A stretch of 64,000 bases of DNA from Allium sativum. Its lineage: Eukaryota > Streptophyta > Magnoliopsida > Asparagales > Amaryllidaceae. The notes under the pieces are model-generated. The model saw nothing but the letters and a program-made list of their open reading frames with translations. It did no database searches and was not told where the DNA came from. The translations under genes were made by a program, and so were the position numbers. The DNA lies in contig CM060915.1 in NCBI GenBank assembly GCA_030737875.1, positions 631,534,786 to 631,598,785 of the forward strand. Reading direction: 5' to 3'. Below, one piece after another: positions 24,226 to 35,140 of this stretch (position 1 is its first letter; every line of letters begins with the position of its first letter).

Positions 24226-27200
24226 ACTGTAAAAACCCGTAACTTCCCCGTAAAGGAAAGTGTCGGATAGTTCGAGAACAAGCCACAACAGAACGCATAT
24301 AGAAGAACATTTCATTGTATATTACAACAATACATCAGAATACAAGGATATACAGAGTATAAATGAATATTACACAGAAATATTAGAGATTTAAATTACA
24401 TTTAAATACATAGCAGCGGAAAATAATACAATACACAACTAGAAGAGATATACGGATACAAAGCTTTCCGGATATCATTCCAGCTGTAAATCAGGATCCT
24501 GTGAATATAAATCTGCAAAACCAAAACTACTAGCTGCCCGTGTCAAAATAGGGGCACCCAGAGTTTAGGTTAAAACAATAAACTCCAGGTCAGTCATGTG
24601 ACTGGTGTGAGAACTAAAACAGTTGTTAATCTTTGTTTTTAAGGTTAGGTAAGTCAAGGGACCACGCCGTATAACCCGGAACGGGTTTCCTCCCAAGAAC
24701 ACCAGTGCATAAAACAAACAGCGCAATGCTAAATAAGGAAAAATGAAGCTGTTATAAGACCCAGGTCCCATCACACAATGCAACGCAGCCGAGGATAGGG
24801 TTTTCCCTTATAACATCCAAAGAATGCTTGATACGGTTAAAACAAATCGTTTGATACTATTATAAGTGCATAGTGTATAAAACAACTTCAAATCATAAGT
24901 ATCAATCATAGGCGGCATGAGCGCCCCATCCCACTATGTCGCCATACTAGGCTCTACAAATAAAACCGCAAATGTCACGTATTTGGAAATTGGATTTCCG
25001 TCTATGAACCGAGGCTAGGGATCGTCCTCTACCGATTTTAGACAATCTAGCCCATGTCTAGGCAAGTACTCAGTCAAGCCTTAGAGCGAAAGGGCCGGTC
25101 CACCGATGTGGATTAAACTTAATTCCTGAACACTGCGTTTCCCCGCCCTTTGGGGCGTAAGCCTGGCCCGTCAGCCGACCAGAATGCAACGGCCGAAACC
25201 GATATAACCGAGGCGCCTCGCAACAGCAACAACCACATAAGTCAAACTCGTCAGGGCGTGTAAAACCACTAACGCCACTTCTAACTAGAAAGAAACGCAT
25301 GCCCTCCCTGAGGTCCGTCTCCCGTTTTTGGTTCATACCGGGTGTGAAACTCGCGAAGTAACCGTTACACAAAGCTACGCCACAAAGGCCGTGCTTCGAT
25401 CATCAACCACAAGACTTTGCTTTTCAACAGAAGCCTTGATCATTTGCCACTTAGGCATGCCACACAGGCAATTCACTCCATGCGATTGATATCCATCAAT
25501 ATATAACCCCTGAGCTCGTACGTCTCAGAGAAGGGCGTTAAGCAAGAGAATAAATTCTCCGCCGCCAAACCGATATATATTTAATAGAGATCAATCACAC
25601 GGACTAAAATCCAATGTCAGACACACAGTCCATTTACAAGTCCGTTCTGGGGCTGAACGAAACCGGAGGCACCTAGTACCCCGCATATCCATCGATCTCC
25701 AAGTACGTCTGGACGATCACCAACTGTTTCCATCTTCTTGGGTGTACAGCCAATCAAGATCATCAGTTATCACCCAAACGACGTGAAGACTTCCGGTCTT
25801 CGACCATCGTCTTCATCTTCGACTTATCGTCGTATCAGTTATTCAGAATGGGATAAACCCGGTCTTTCCGAATAACTCGCGTATATATTATAAAAGTGTT
25901 ACACAAACACAACATACGCCTCATTCCAATTCATTAGTCACTAACCGTAAATTAATCAAGAGAATAATTCCCCAAATATTAACCCCGAAGGCCGAAACCA
26001 ACATCAGATCAATATCCAGAAAACCATTCTGCTTAGCTAACCGACAGTTAGTTTCTAAATTTCACATTCATAGGGAAAGGTTCCCATTAATTTTATCCAA
26101 GATAAATTCCTTGAATTTATTCTTTAATCTTCTTTTGAATTTCGATTCAACTAGTCGGGATTAACGAACCTTACCGAAGTAATCATTGGTTTTAATTTCC
26201 CAATCCCAACCTATTCATCCCATGAAGTAAAACTGGTGGTACTTCATATCTAACACCACGGTGTCATCGGTAAATTCAATTACCATTTCACGTTCAAATC
26301 TAATTAAAGATTTAACTATCGCCTGGAGCAAAACTGGTGATACTCCATTTTCGATCATTTCAATCTAATTAAAGATTCATTAAAACTCCACTTAGTTTTA
26401 ATCTTCGACTGGGTTAAAGAATCAGTGTCATTTAAAACACGGTTCACGATAAACCCAAAATCACATTCCATTAATTATCGGGTTAAAGAACAAGTGTTAT
26501 TTAAAACACTGTTCACGATAAACCCAAAAATCAATATCAATTCAATTCCAATTAAATATTATTTAATTGGTACACTTCATTAAATCTAAATAAAAAGATT
26601 TAATCTTTTCTCAACTGGGCTTAAGAACAGTGTTAATGAAGACATCATTCACGACAAGCCCAAATCACATTTGATATTAAATACACGGCTCTGAATAGAA
26701 AATATCCCGGCTTATATTCAATATCAAATTCTACGACCAACAGATATCGTATTGGAAATAACGATATATAAATATCTTTCAAATTTCCATAACAACATCT
26801 GTATAATCACGAAATTCGACATCGAAATATCCCGAAGACAATTTCGATTCAAATCCATTCCAATGCAATTGTTGGAAATTCTGGTTATTTTCAAAACCAT
26901 TTCAAATCCAATTTATTTATTTTAAAAATAAATTAATTACTATTCTAGTTCAAAACTAGTTCATTTCGATAAAAATCAATTTTTATCTTTTCAAATATGG
27001 AGTTTTTCATCCCAATTTTTCCTAAATCATTTCTTATGATTTTACACAAATTATTAATATTTTTAATAATTTTATCAAGGCCCGTACAGTCGATTTCCAT
27101 CAACGGCCATCGAACTACACTTACAGCGACCTTTTTCGAATTTGATTTGGACGTATCTCCAAATCCAACCGTTAGATTTCAAATTTCTAACATTCGTTAG

Positions 27201-27553
27201 AAAGCTCTTTTCGATACGAACCCAACGGTTCCGGTTTTAGGAGAATCCGACGGTCGGATCTCCCGTAATGTCCGTTTGAAATAAATGGTCGAAATTCACG
27301 AACTGCCGCGGCGCGACGCGTTCTATTCAGGCCATTATATTATATATATAATATATATAATATATATTTCGTCGATTTCTATTTAAAACGAATTATATAA
27401 ATAGTTTTAAATTCGTTTCAAAAGCAATTTCAACTTCCTTTTCAATTCAAATCAAAATTGAATTCTTCTTTATAAATTCGTTTTAAAATTCATTTCTATT
27501 CAATTCAAATTTCAATTCAATTTGAATTCATTTCAATTCGCTTTCAATTCAAT

Positions 27554-27805
27554 TTGAATTCGTTTTCAATTCAATTCATTTCGAAATCGTTTTCAATTCA
27601 ATTCATTTCGAAATCGTTTTCAATTCAATTCATTTCGAAATCGTTTTCAATTCAATTCATTTCGAAATCGTTTTCAATTCAATTCATTTCGAAATCGTTT
27701 TCAATTCAATTCATTTCGAAATCGTTTTCAATTCAATTCATTTCAAAATCGTTTTCAATTCAATTCATTTCGAAATCGTTTTCAATTCAATTCATTTCAA
27801 AATGA
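27554..27805. repeat. 27-bp tandem repeat, 9 units (A right LTR)
   Basis: Same array as 19731-19928 with two more units (54 bp), a copy-number change since insertion. Confidence 0.92.
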
Positions 27806-28752
27806 ATAAAATCGATATAAATATCGTTTTCGTCAAAATGGCGTCAATCTAATCAACACGGCTTCATAGATTTCTATTTTCAAATATTCTATTTCAAATA
27901 TTTCTTTTTCAAAATAGTTGTTATTATCAAAATATTTCGTTCAACACATGACCAATCTCAATGGATGAGTACTGTCAACACATGAACCTTTATTTTATAT
28001 TGATAAAGATGTAAATTTTATTACTAAAATATTTCGTTCAACACATGACCAATCTCAATGGATGAGTACTGTCAACACATGAACCTTTATTTTATATTGT
28101 TCTTTATTTTCTAAATTGGAATGAGGCCCAATCAATCACCATATAATATTAATTATATGGATTTTCATACAACACATGTATATAATAGCATTGAAAAATA
28201 ATCAACCATCAACCAAAGTGCACTACACTGTATATAGATATCTAACGCTTATAACAGCCTGTCAATCGATCGATCGACATATTTAATCAATCAGGATGAG
28301 TGAACTTCAAATTTCATCCTAACACCCGTGTGGGGTTTCAAACAATCAAACACATATTTTATTTGTGCAGTTGGGCGATGTGTAAAATTTATCGTCCCAA
28401 TCAATGTCCTTCAAATAGGTGTACATAAACAAACCGTCCGGTTTGTAAATGAATATTTATTTATTCGCATTCATGTTAAAAATTATATTTTTAACGATCA
28501 AACTATTTTATTCAACCTATGAATATTCTATTCGGTTCATTTATTCAATAAAATGATATTTTTATTTTTCTAACATATTTTAGAAAATTTCGGCGGCATA
28601 ACGGCACGATACTAGAAACGGGACAAGGCCTAGCCTTATCCCCGGTCTAGTGAAGGCCCACGCCATTCACACATCAATCAAATCAATTCATTTCACCACA
28701 CAATTCAATTTCAATCAAATAATCTAACTAATTTTTGCAATCAAACAAACAA

Positions 28753-28769
28753 GTCCATGGTCTGTGGAC
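28753..28769. repeat. Conserved small hairpin in A right LTR
   Basis: GTCCATGGTCTGTGGAC, same as the left LTR copy. Confidence 0.6.
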
Positions 28770-28934
28770 GATTGTGTCGGGAGCTACTAAGCACCGTCTG
28801 CATCCTAGTATATATATATAACTAGAAATGAAATTGAAGAGTGAGAAATTCTCACCGATAGCTATCCAATCATTTTGACTCATCTTTGATAGAAATCTTC
28901 ACTGTTCTCGTCTCATATCACTTTCTTCGCCCGT

Positions 28935-29341
28935 AGCCACTACATATATAAAAATCGAATTTTTACTTCGCTATTCAATATATAAAAATCGAATTTTTAC
29001 TATGTTATTCAATATATAAAAATCACATTTTTACTTCGATGTTCTATATATAAAAATCATATTTTTACTTCGATGTTCTATATATAAAAATCATATTTTT
29101 ACTTCGATGTTCTATATATAAAAATCATATTTTTACTTCGATGTTCTATATATAAAAATCATATTTTTACTACGATGTTCTATATATAAAAATCATATTT
29201 TTACTTCGATGTTCTATATATAAAAATCATATTTTTACTACGATGTTCTATATATAAAAATCATATTTTTACTTCGATGTTCTATATATAAAAATCATAT
29301 TTTTACTTCGATGTTCTATATATAAAAATCATATTTTTAAC
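28935..29341. repeat. 34-bp tandem array of short hairpins (A right LTR)
   Basis: About nine units, matching the left LTR array in order of the TTCGATG and TACGATG variants. Confidence 0.92.
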
Positions 29342-29829
29342 ACGCTATAAAATATATAGTTTCCGCCCTTTTAAATATAAAGATCACTCCTTTTAAAATA
29401 TAAAGGTTTCGCCTTTTAACTTCTAAAGTTCTCGCCTTTTAAATTCTAAAGTTTTCACTTTTTAAATTCTAAAGTTTTCACCTTTTCAATTCTAAAGTTT
29501 TCACCTTTTCAATTCTAAAGTTTTCACCTTTTCATATATAAAAATCGAATCTTTTCAGTTTTATAAATCTAATCCTTTCAGTTTTATAAATCTAATCTAA
29601 TGCTAAGTTTCTTCTTCTCAAAAACATTGTATATTTTCAAAAAGAATGCTCCTTTGTTATTCAAAAACAATATGTGTTTAATTTTCAAAAACTACTCTAT
29701 TTCCTTTAAAACAATGCTATTTTAAACAAATTCCAGATTTTTTTTTCCAATGCTTTTTCTATAAATTTCTGATTTAAAACAATGTAATTTAAATATATAA
29801 AAAGAATAAAAATTGCTCACTGTATATCG

Positions 29830-30180
29830 TCGAACCGTCTTCACGAGCTAGGGTTCGGAACTGTCGTCGCCTAGAGCCGCCTGGAGTTGATCGGAGGGCG
29901 CCGTCGTCTTCGCCTCCGTGAGCCGCACCTGCCAGCACCCACCCCCTCGAGCTCGATTTGGGAGGCATGGGGCGTGCGATTTTTGAAGAAGGAGAGCAGG
30001 GCGTCAGGAGGTCCAGCGACTGGCGAATGGGGGGGATCGAGGGTGGAGGGAGTTCAGCGAGGAGGCGCGGGTGTTGAGTTAGGGGACGATGGGTTTTCCT
30101 CCGTCGATCGTTTTTTTTTTCCTTCTGATCGGATTGAAAATGAGAGGGAGGGGGGGGGGGCAGAGCGGGTTTGGGGGGGG
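29830..30180 (-). promoter_or_regulatory. GC-rich island and TATA region, A right LTR
   Basis: Counterpart of 21915-22275. The element-strand TATATATAAAA at 30185-30198 lies next to it, giving the best TATA candidate of this element. Confidence 0.5.
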
Positions 30181-31101
30181 GAGATTTTTTTATATATATT
30201 TTTTATTTTTAATTTATTAATTATTTAGTTTGCAAAAAGTTGACTTTTACATACGACCTCGAAACGAGGCCCACCGCCTGTCGTTCATAGCGTTTCACCC
30301 CCATTCCAAACACAATGGGATATATATCGCAAGCTGATTTGATCGTTTCGATTAGTTTCCGTTGAATTTACATTTAAATCACTATATTGAATTGTAAACG
30401 TACATTTCAAATTACCGGGGCCACACATTAACTCTATAAATCCCATAAAAATATTTTCTAGCTTCGTATTGACGATACGGTCTTAACAAAACTAGTTTCG
30501 TCAAATTCTGAGACCATTAGAAAAATGGCCATTTTCCAGTCGATTAAAATCAACTGAAACTGGTCAAATGCGTTTTCCTTTGCCACGCTCACATATTGAT
30601 TCGAAAAATTATGAAATTTGGAACCTAGCAATAATTTAACATCACGGACCCAACAAAAGTGGTTTCGTCGAAATCCGAGGTCGTTTGCAAAATGTCCATT
30701 TTTAAGGGCCTGAATTCCATTGCGACTATTCAGAATTTTCAACTGGACATATCTTTTGATTCCCGCTATGAAATTTCGATTTTTCAGATTCGTTGGAAAG
30801 ATATTCACAAAGAGATCCTAATGTTTTTGGTTTCACTAAAATCCGGATTGTTTTGCACCCGGTACATTCCATTGAAGTTTGAAATCGAATTATCGAACTA
30901 CCGCGCCATTTTCAATTCCTTTTATAATTATATATAAATATTTATATTCTAACGACGACGTATATAATATATACGTTCTAATTATATTCAAAATAAATTT
31001 CTCGTCGATATTATTTAAAATAATCTATTTTAAATAATCAAAATTCGCTAAAATTGCCAAAATAAAAATTTTAAACTGGCCCAGATTTTCGGGTTGTTAC
31101 A

Positions 31102-31106
31102 GTTGG
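31102..31106. other. Target site duplication of A, right copy (GTTGG)
   Basis: Identical to 16404-16408. Removing A and one copy restores the U3 sequence found in the other LTRs. Confidence 0.92.
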
Positions 31107-31558
31107 ATCCGGAATGTCAAATTATTGCTAGATTCCAATTTTCATAATCTTTGGAATTAATATGTGAGTGTGGAAAATTAAAATGTGTTTTATCAATTTA
31201 AGTTAATTTGGATCGACCAGAGAATGACCATTTTTCAAATGGTCTCCGAATTCGAAGAAATTAATTTTGTTAGGACCGTATTGTCAAAACATAGCTGGAT
31301 TTATTTTTCGCGAATTTTTGGAGTCCGTATGTGGCCCCAATAAATTAAAATGTACGTTTAAATTTAAAATACATTGATTTATATTTTAATTTAAATAAAA
31401 ACTGATCGAAACAGTTGAATTGGCTTACGAAACATATTCCATTTTGTCCGGAATGGGGGTATTTAGCTAGCGGCGACAGTCGTTGGGTTCGATTTGGAGT
31501 TCGTATATGTAAACATGAATTATTGGAATTAAATAAATAAAATATAAATATAAACGTC

Positions 31559-31566
31559 TATAAATA
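31559..31566 (+). promoter_or_regulatory. TATA box of H LTR promoter
   Basis: TATAAATA about 40 bp upstream of a GC-rich leader, in the element orientation. AAACCCTAA, a plant telo-box-like motif, follows at 31583-31591. This is the clearest promoter in the window and places the U3/R border near 31590. Confidence 0.6.
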
Positions 31567-31599
31567 CCCTAAGAAATACTCCAAACCCTAATTCTATTG

Positions 31600-31960
31600 T
31601 ACCAGCCGCCACTAAACTAAATCGATGGCAGAAACCATCCGATTTTCTTTCCACTTAATCACGCAATCCCTTCTTCTATTCGAGAATCATCCAATGACCA
31701 AAACGTAAAGCTCAAGGAGATGGATGAAGTGGACGGTCATGACGGGCGGTATCATCTTCAGGCTATCGGAATTGGCTTTGATATAGCTGAGGTTGGAAAT
31801 GAAATTGGGGAATTGTGGGACCACCGAGTTGGCCGAACTTGGCGGCGGTGGAAGGTCTTGGTGGCGGTTGTCATGTGGTGGCGGATTAACGGCGGAGGGT
31901 GGACGTAGTGAGGCGCGATGGTGAACAAATTGGGGCGCGATATAGGTTCGGGTTTCCTTC
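31600..31960 (+). promoter_or_regulatory. GC-rich island, H LTR
   Basis: GC-rich stretch directly downstream of the TATA box on the plus strand. Its plus orientation agrees with H, while islands in A, B, C and T lie downstream of U3 on the minus strand. Short glycine- and arginine-rich frames (for example 31720-31908) are not supported as genes. Confidence 0.5.
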
Positions 31961-32089
31961 TGAAACTTGAACGATGAAGAAGGGCAAGATGCAAAACGAA
32001 CTGTGGTTAAGGTTAACTAAACCTTAATTGTTTTAGTTAATTATCCATTTAATTGTTTATTGATTTAAAAACATAAATATCATTGATTT

Positions 32090-32520
32090 GTAAATAAACT
32101 AAACATTATTTTTGAAAACAAACTAAACATTTTTTTTGAAAATAAACTATACATTATTTATAAAAATCAAAAGAATATGGTTTATAAAAATCAGAAGAAT
32201 ATTTTTTATAAAAATAAAAAGAACATTGTTTATAAAAATATAAAGAGCATTGTTTTTAATAATAAAAATAGCATTCTTTTTGAATAAAATTAGCATTGTT
32301 TTGAATAGTAAAATTTACATTGTTTTGATAAATAAAACAAACATTGTTTTTTAAAATGAAATAAACATTGTTTTGTAAAATGAAATAAACATTGTTTTGT
32401 AAAATGAAATATACATTGTTCTGTAAAACAAAATATACATTGTTTTGTAAAATAAAATATACACTGTTTTGTAGATAAAATATACATTGTTTTGTAAATA
32501 AAATAAAATATACATTATTT
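32090..32520. repeat. AT-rich repeats around AAACATTGTTTTGTAAAAT
   Basis: Degenerate tandem units of roughly 24-27 bp within the H LTR, producing a repetitive minus-strand frame that is not a gene. Confidence 0.8.
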
Positions 32521-32871
32521 TTGTGTAAATTCGTCAATATAATAACATTAATATAAAAATGAAATTTTTATAAAGTAATATCTTAAAATAAAAATATGGT
32601 TTTATGTAACATGGATAAAAAAATATAATTTTTAATATACACACCGCGTGAAACAGATTGCGACGGAACTGTCTGGAAACAAAGCGGAATCCAAACCGTA
32701 CCAGAAATTCAATAATACACACTGACGGAGTGGAAACCAAAGGTGAGAACTCCTCACTAAAATTTCTGCACAATTATTTATTTATTTTCGTAACTGAAAA
32801 ATATATAGAATCGCCAGTGTAGATTTTTATCAGTTAATCATTATAAATTGTATTATTAGATCACCTCCCTC

Positions 32872-32888
32872 GTCCAAAAACCATGGAC
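32872..32888. repeat. Conserved small hairpin in H LTR
   Basis: GTCCAAAAACCATGGAC, the reverse-oriented counterpart of the hairpin in the minus-strand LTRs, with an intact GTCCA/TGGAC stem. Confidence 0.55.
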
Positions 32889-33359
32889 GATTTAAATTGA
32901 CTGTATTGCATATTGTTTGTGATGTGAAATGCTTATCATACTAAAAATAATGTTAACATTAATAGGATAGTGAAATTTAAATTATAAATGTTCATTTATA
33001 ATTTGAACAGTGAAAATTGGTTAAATTTATTAACCAATAATTTGTTTAAATAAACTGTTGTTGTTTGAAAACCCCTCACGGGTATTGGGATGATATTTGA
33101 CACACTAGTCCCAATATTTATTTGTATGTTAATCGATGGATTGACAGTCTGTGATAAGCGTTATTTATTTATTTTAACGCCCACACAGTTATAAATTTCA
33201 CTTTGCATATGATTGGACTGTTTGATGATTATTTATCATTATTGTTACATATATGTGATATATGAAATCCATATAACTGAAATTATATGATAAATGTTTG
33301 AGTTGCATTCCGATTCAGAAATAAAAGGACATTTTAAATAAAGTACATATTTCAAGAAC

Positions 33360-34145
33360 ATATTTTTTTAAATAAAGAATCTTTAAAAATAAAGAATATT
33401 TTAAAATAAAATATTTTAACAATAAAAATCACATTTTTATTATATGTATGGAGAATAAAAGAAGTATATGTTAAAATATATTTTGTACATTAAAAATGTC
33501 ACCTTTTTAACATGATCATGAAAATAGAATAAAATAACATTTTAGAATGGAAAAGACATTTTTGAATAAAATAACATTTTATAATAAAAAAGACATTTAT
33601 AGAATAAAATAACATTTTAGAATGAAAGAGACATTTTAGATAAAATAACATTTTAGATAAAATAACATGTTAGAATATAAAAAACATTGTAGAATATAAA
33701 AGACCTTTTAGAATATAAAAGACATGTCAGAATGTAAAAAGTCATTTTAATGTAAAAAGACATTTTTAATATAAAGGTCATTTTAACATAAAAGAACATT
33801 TCAAAATAAAAGAAACATTTTTATGAACCATTTTTATGTGAAAGAACATTTCAAAATAAAACAAACGTTTTTAAGTATAAGATCCATTTTTATATAAATA
33901 GAACATTGCAATGTAAAAGAAACATTTCAATGTGAAGAAACATTTTCATGTAAAAGAATCTTTTAAAAAAATCGAACATTTTTAATGTAAATAATGTAAA
34001 AGAATCATTATAATGTAAAAGAGCCATTTTAATGTAATAGAACATTTTTAATGTAAATAATGTAAAAGAACATTTTAATGTAAAGAATATTTTAAATAAA
34101 GAATCTTTTAAAATAAAGAATGTTTTAAAATAATGAATATTTTAA
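33360..34145. repeat. Degenerate AT-rich repeat field (GAACATTTTAATGTAAA-type)
   Basis: Nearly 800 bp of irregular units around GACATTTTAGAATAAAA and GAACATTTTAATGTAAA. No clean period and no coding potential. Confidence 0.8.
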
Positions 34146-34447
34146 AATAATATTCAATGAAGAATAAAATCATGTTTTCGATGTCCATTTTTAGATGGAT
34201 ACAAAAATATAAAAATATGAAGTTGGGTTAAGTATAGAGACTCCATTTTATCCCAAACGGGTTTAACGATCAATTTATTTCATTTTATTAAGAATGTAGA
34301 AAAGAAATAATTTCAAAATCTAATGTTTTGAAAATATTATCATTTTAATATGAATTTTTTTTAGAATATTCAATTTTGATTCAAAATTGAAAATGAAGTT
34401 GGAATCGTTTTAAAACGAATTTCTAAATATTTTATGAATACGATTTA

Positions 34448-35125
34448 TGAAACGACCTGAAATCCCCCTTACGGGAAATCCCGGATTGAGTCGAGAACAA
34501 GCCACAAAAGAACACAGACGGAAGAACATTTCACTATATATTACAACAATTCCATCAGAATACAAGAATATACAGAGTATAAATGAATAAATATTACACA
34601 GAAATATCAGAGATTTAAATTACATTTAAATACATCGCAGCGGAAATAATACAAAACACAACTAGAAGGATATATACGGATACAAAGCTTTCCGGATATC
34701 GTTCCAGCTGTAAGTCAGGATCCTGTGAATATAAATCCGCAAAACCAAAACTCCTAGCTGCCCGTGTCAAAATAAGGGCACCTGGAGTTTGGGTGCCCTT
34801 ATTTTGACACGGGCAGCTAGGAGTTTTGGTTTTGCGGATTTATATTCACAGGATCCTGACTTACAGCTGGAACGATATCCGGAAAGCTTTGTATCCGTAT
34901 ATATCCTTCTAGTTGTGTTTTGTATTATTTCCGCTGCGATGTATTTAAATGTAATTTAAATCTCTGATATTTCTGTGTAATATTTATTCATTTATACTCT
35001 GTATATTCTTGTATTCTGATGGAATTGTTGTAATATATAGTGAAATGTTCTTCCGTCTGTGTTCTTTTGTGGCTTGTTCTCGACTCAATCCGGGATTTCC
35101 GTAAGGGGGATTTCGGGTCGTTTCA
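34448..35125. repeat. Near-perfect palindrome, arms about 335 bp, 9-bp loop
   Basis: Arms 34448-34782 and 34792-35125 are reverse complements; the loop is TGGAGTTTG at 34783-34791. By eye I see one substitution (CGACCTG versus CGACCCG) and one single-base indel in a G run. Such a structure could extrude as a cruciform and is prone to assembly or replication error. Confidence 0.93.
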
Positions 35126-35128
35126 TCG

Positions 35129-35140
35129 TGGTATCAGATC
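35129..35140 (+). other. PBS-like site at the palindrome end
   Basis: TGGTATCAGATC, differing from the standard PBS near its end, three bases after the plus-oriented LTR terminus GTCGTTTCA. It marks the right arm as a true U5-PBS junction. The leader that follows (TAGGGTTTGCGGACTCTG) differs from those of A, B, H and T. Confidence 0.75.

Larger units (their letters stand above)
23194..24227 (-). mobile_element. Element A, internal domain (1034 bp, non-coding)
   Basis: Lies between the two A LTRs, with the PPT at its left end and the PBS at its right end on the minus strand. No frame longer than about 60 residues and no retroelement motif is seen. The part at about 23284-23612 is the module shared with B, T and the LTR body of S2 but absent from H; it includes an AAAAAGAAAAAGAAAAAG run. 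Such a domain could carry packaging or dimerisation signals, but this is inference only. Confidence 0.93.
16409..31101 (-). mobile_element. Element A: complete non-autonomous giant-LTR retrotransposon
   Basis: A complete 14,693-bp element in minus orientation with a perfect 5-bp target duplication. Two LTRs of 6785 and 6874 bp flank an internal domain of only 1034 bp, so terminal repeats make up about 93% of the element. PBS and PPT are both intact and in the right places. No gag-pol is present. The LTRs look about 99% identical in the stretches compared by eye, mostly differing in repeat number, so insertion is recent relative to H. The closest named category is LARD, a non-autonomous element with large LTRs, but classic LARDs have LTRs of about 4.5 kb and an internal domain of about 3.5 kb. 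Replication would need gag-pol proteins from another element. Confidence 0.93.
24228..31101 (-). mobile_element. Element A, 5' LTR (right in plus coordinates)
   Basis: 6874 bp from TGTAAAAACCCG to GGGTTGTTACA, same content and order as the left LTR. Differences seen by eye: nine versus seven 27-bp units, extra copies in the CTAAAG-rich stretch near 29450-29520, and scattered single-base changes. A minus-strand TATATATA near 30185-30198 is intact here, whereas the left copy has a longer T-rich run instead. Confidence 0.93.
31102..34447 (+). mobile_element. Element H, 3' LTR, segment 2
   Basis: Begins with the second GTTGG of the A target duplication (31102-31106) and continues the U3 block broken at 16408. 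It holds the TATA box, a GC-rich island at about 31600-31960, then long degenerate AT-rich repeats. It is broken again at 34447 by P. No coding gene is supported. A 27-codon frame starting MAETIRFSF at 31625 is only an upstream-frame-sized ORF in the leader. Confidence 0.88.

Noticed and set aside
16409..31101. Element A read as two tandem segmental duplications of 6.8 kb
   Set aside because: The PPT and PBS sit exactly at the repeat borders and a 5-bp TSD flanks the whole, which a segmental duplication would not produce.
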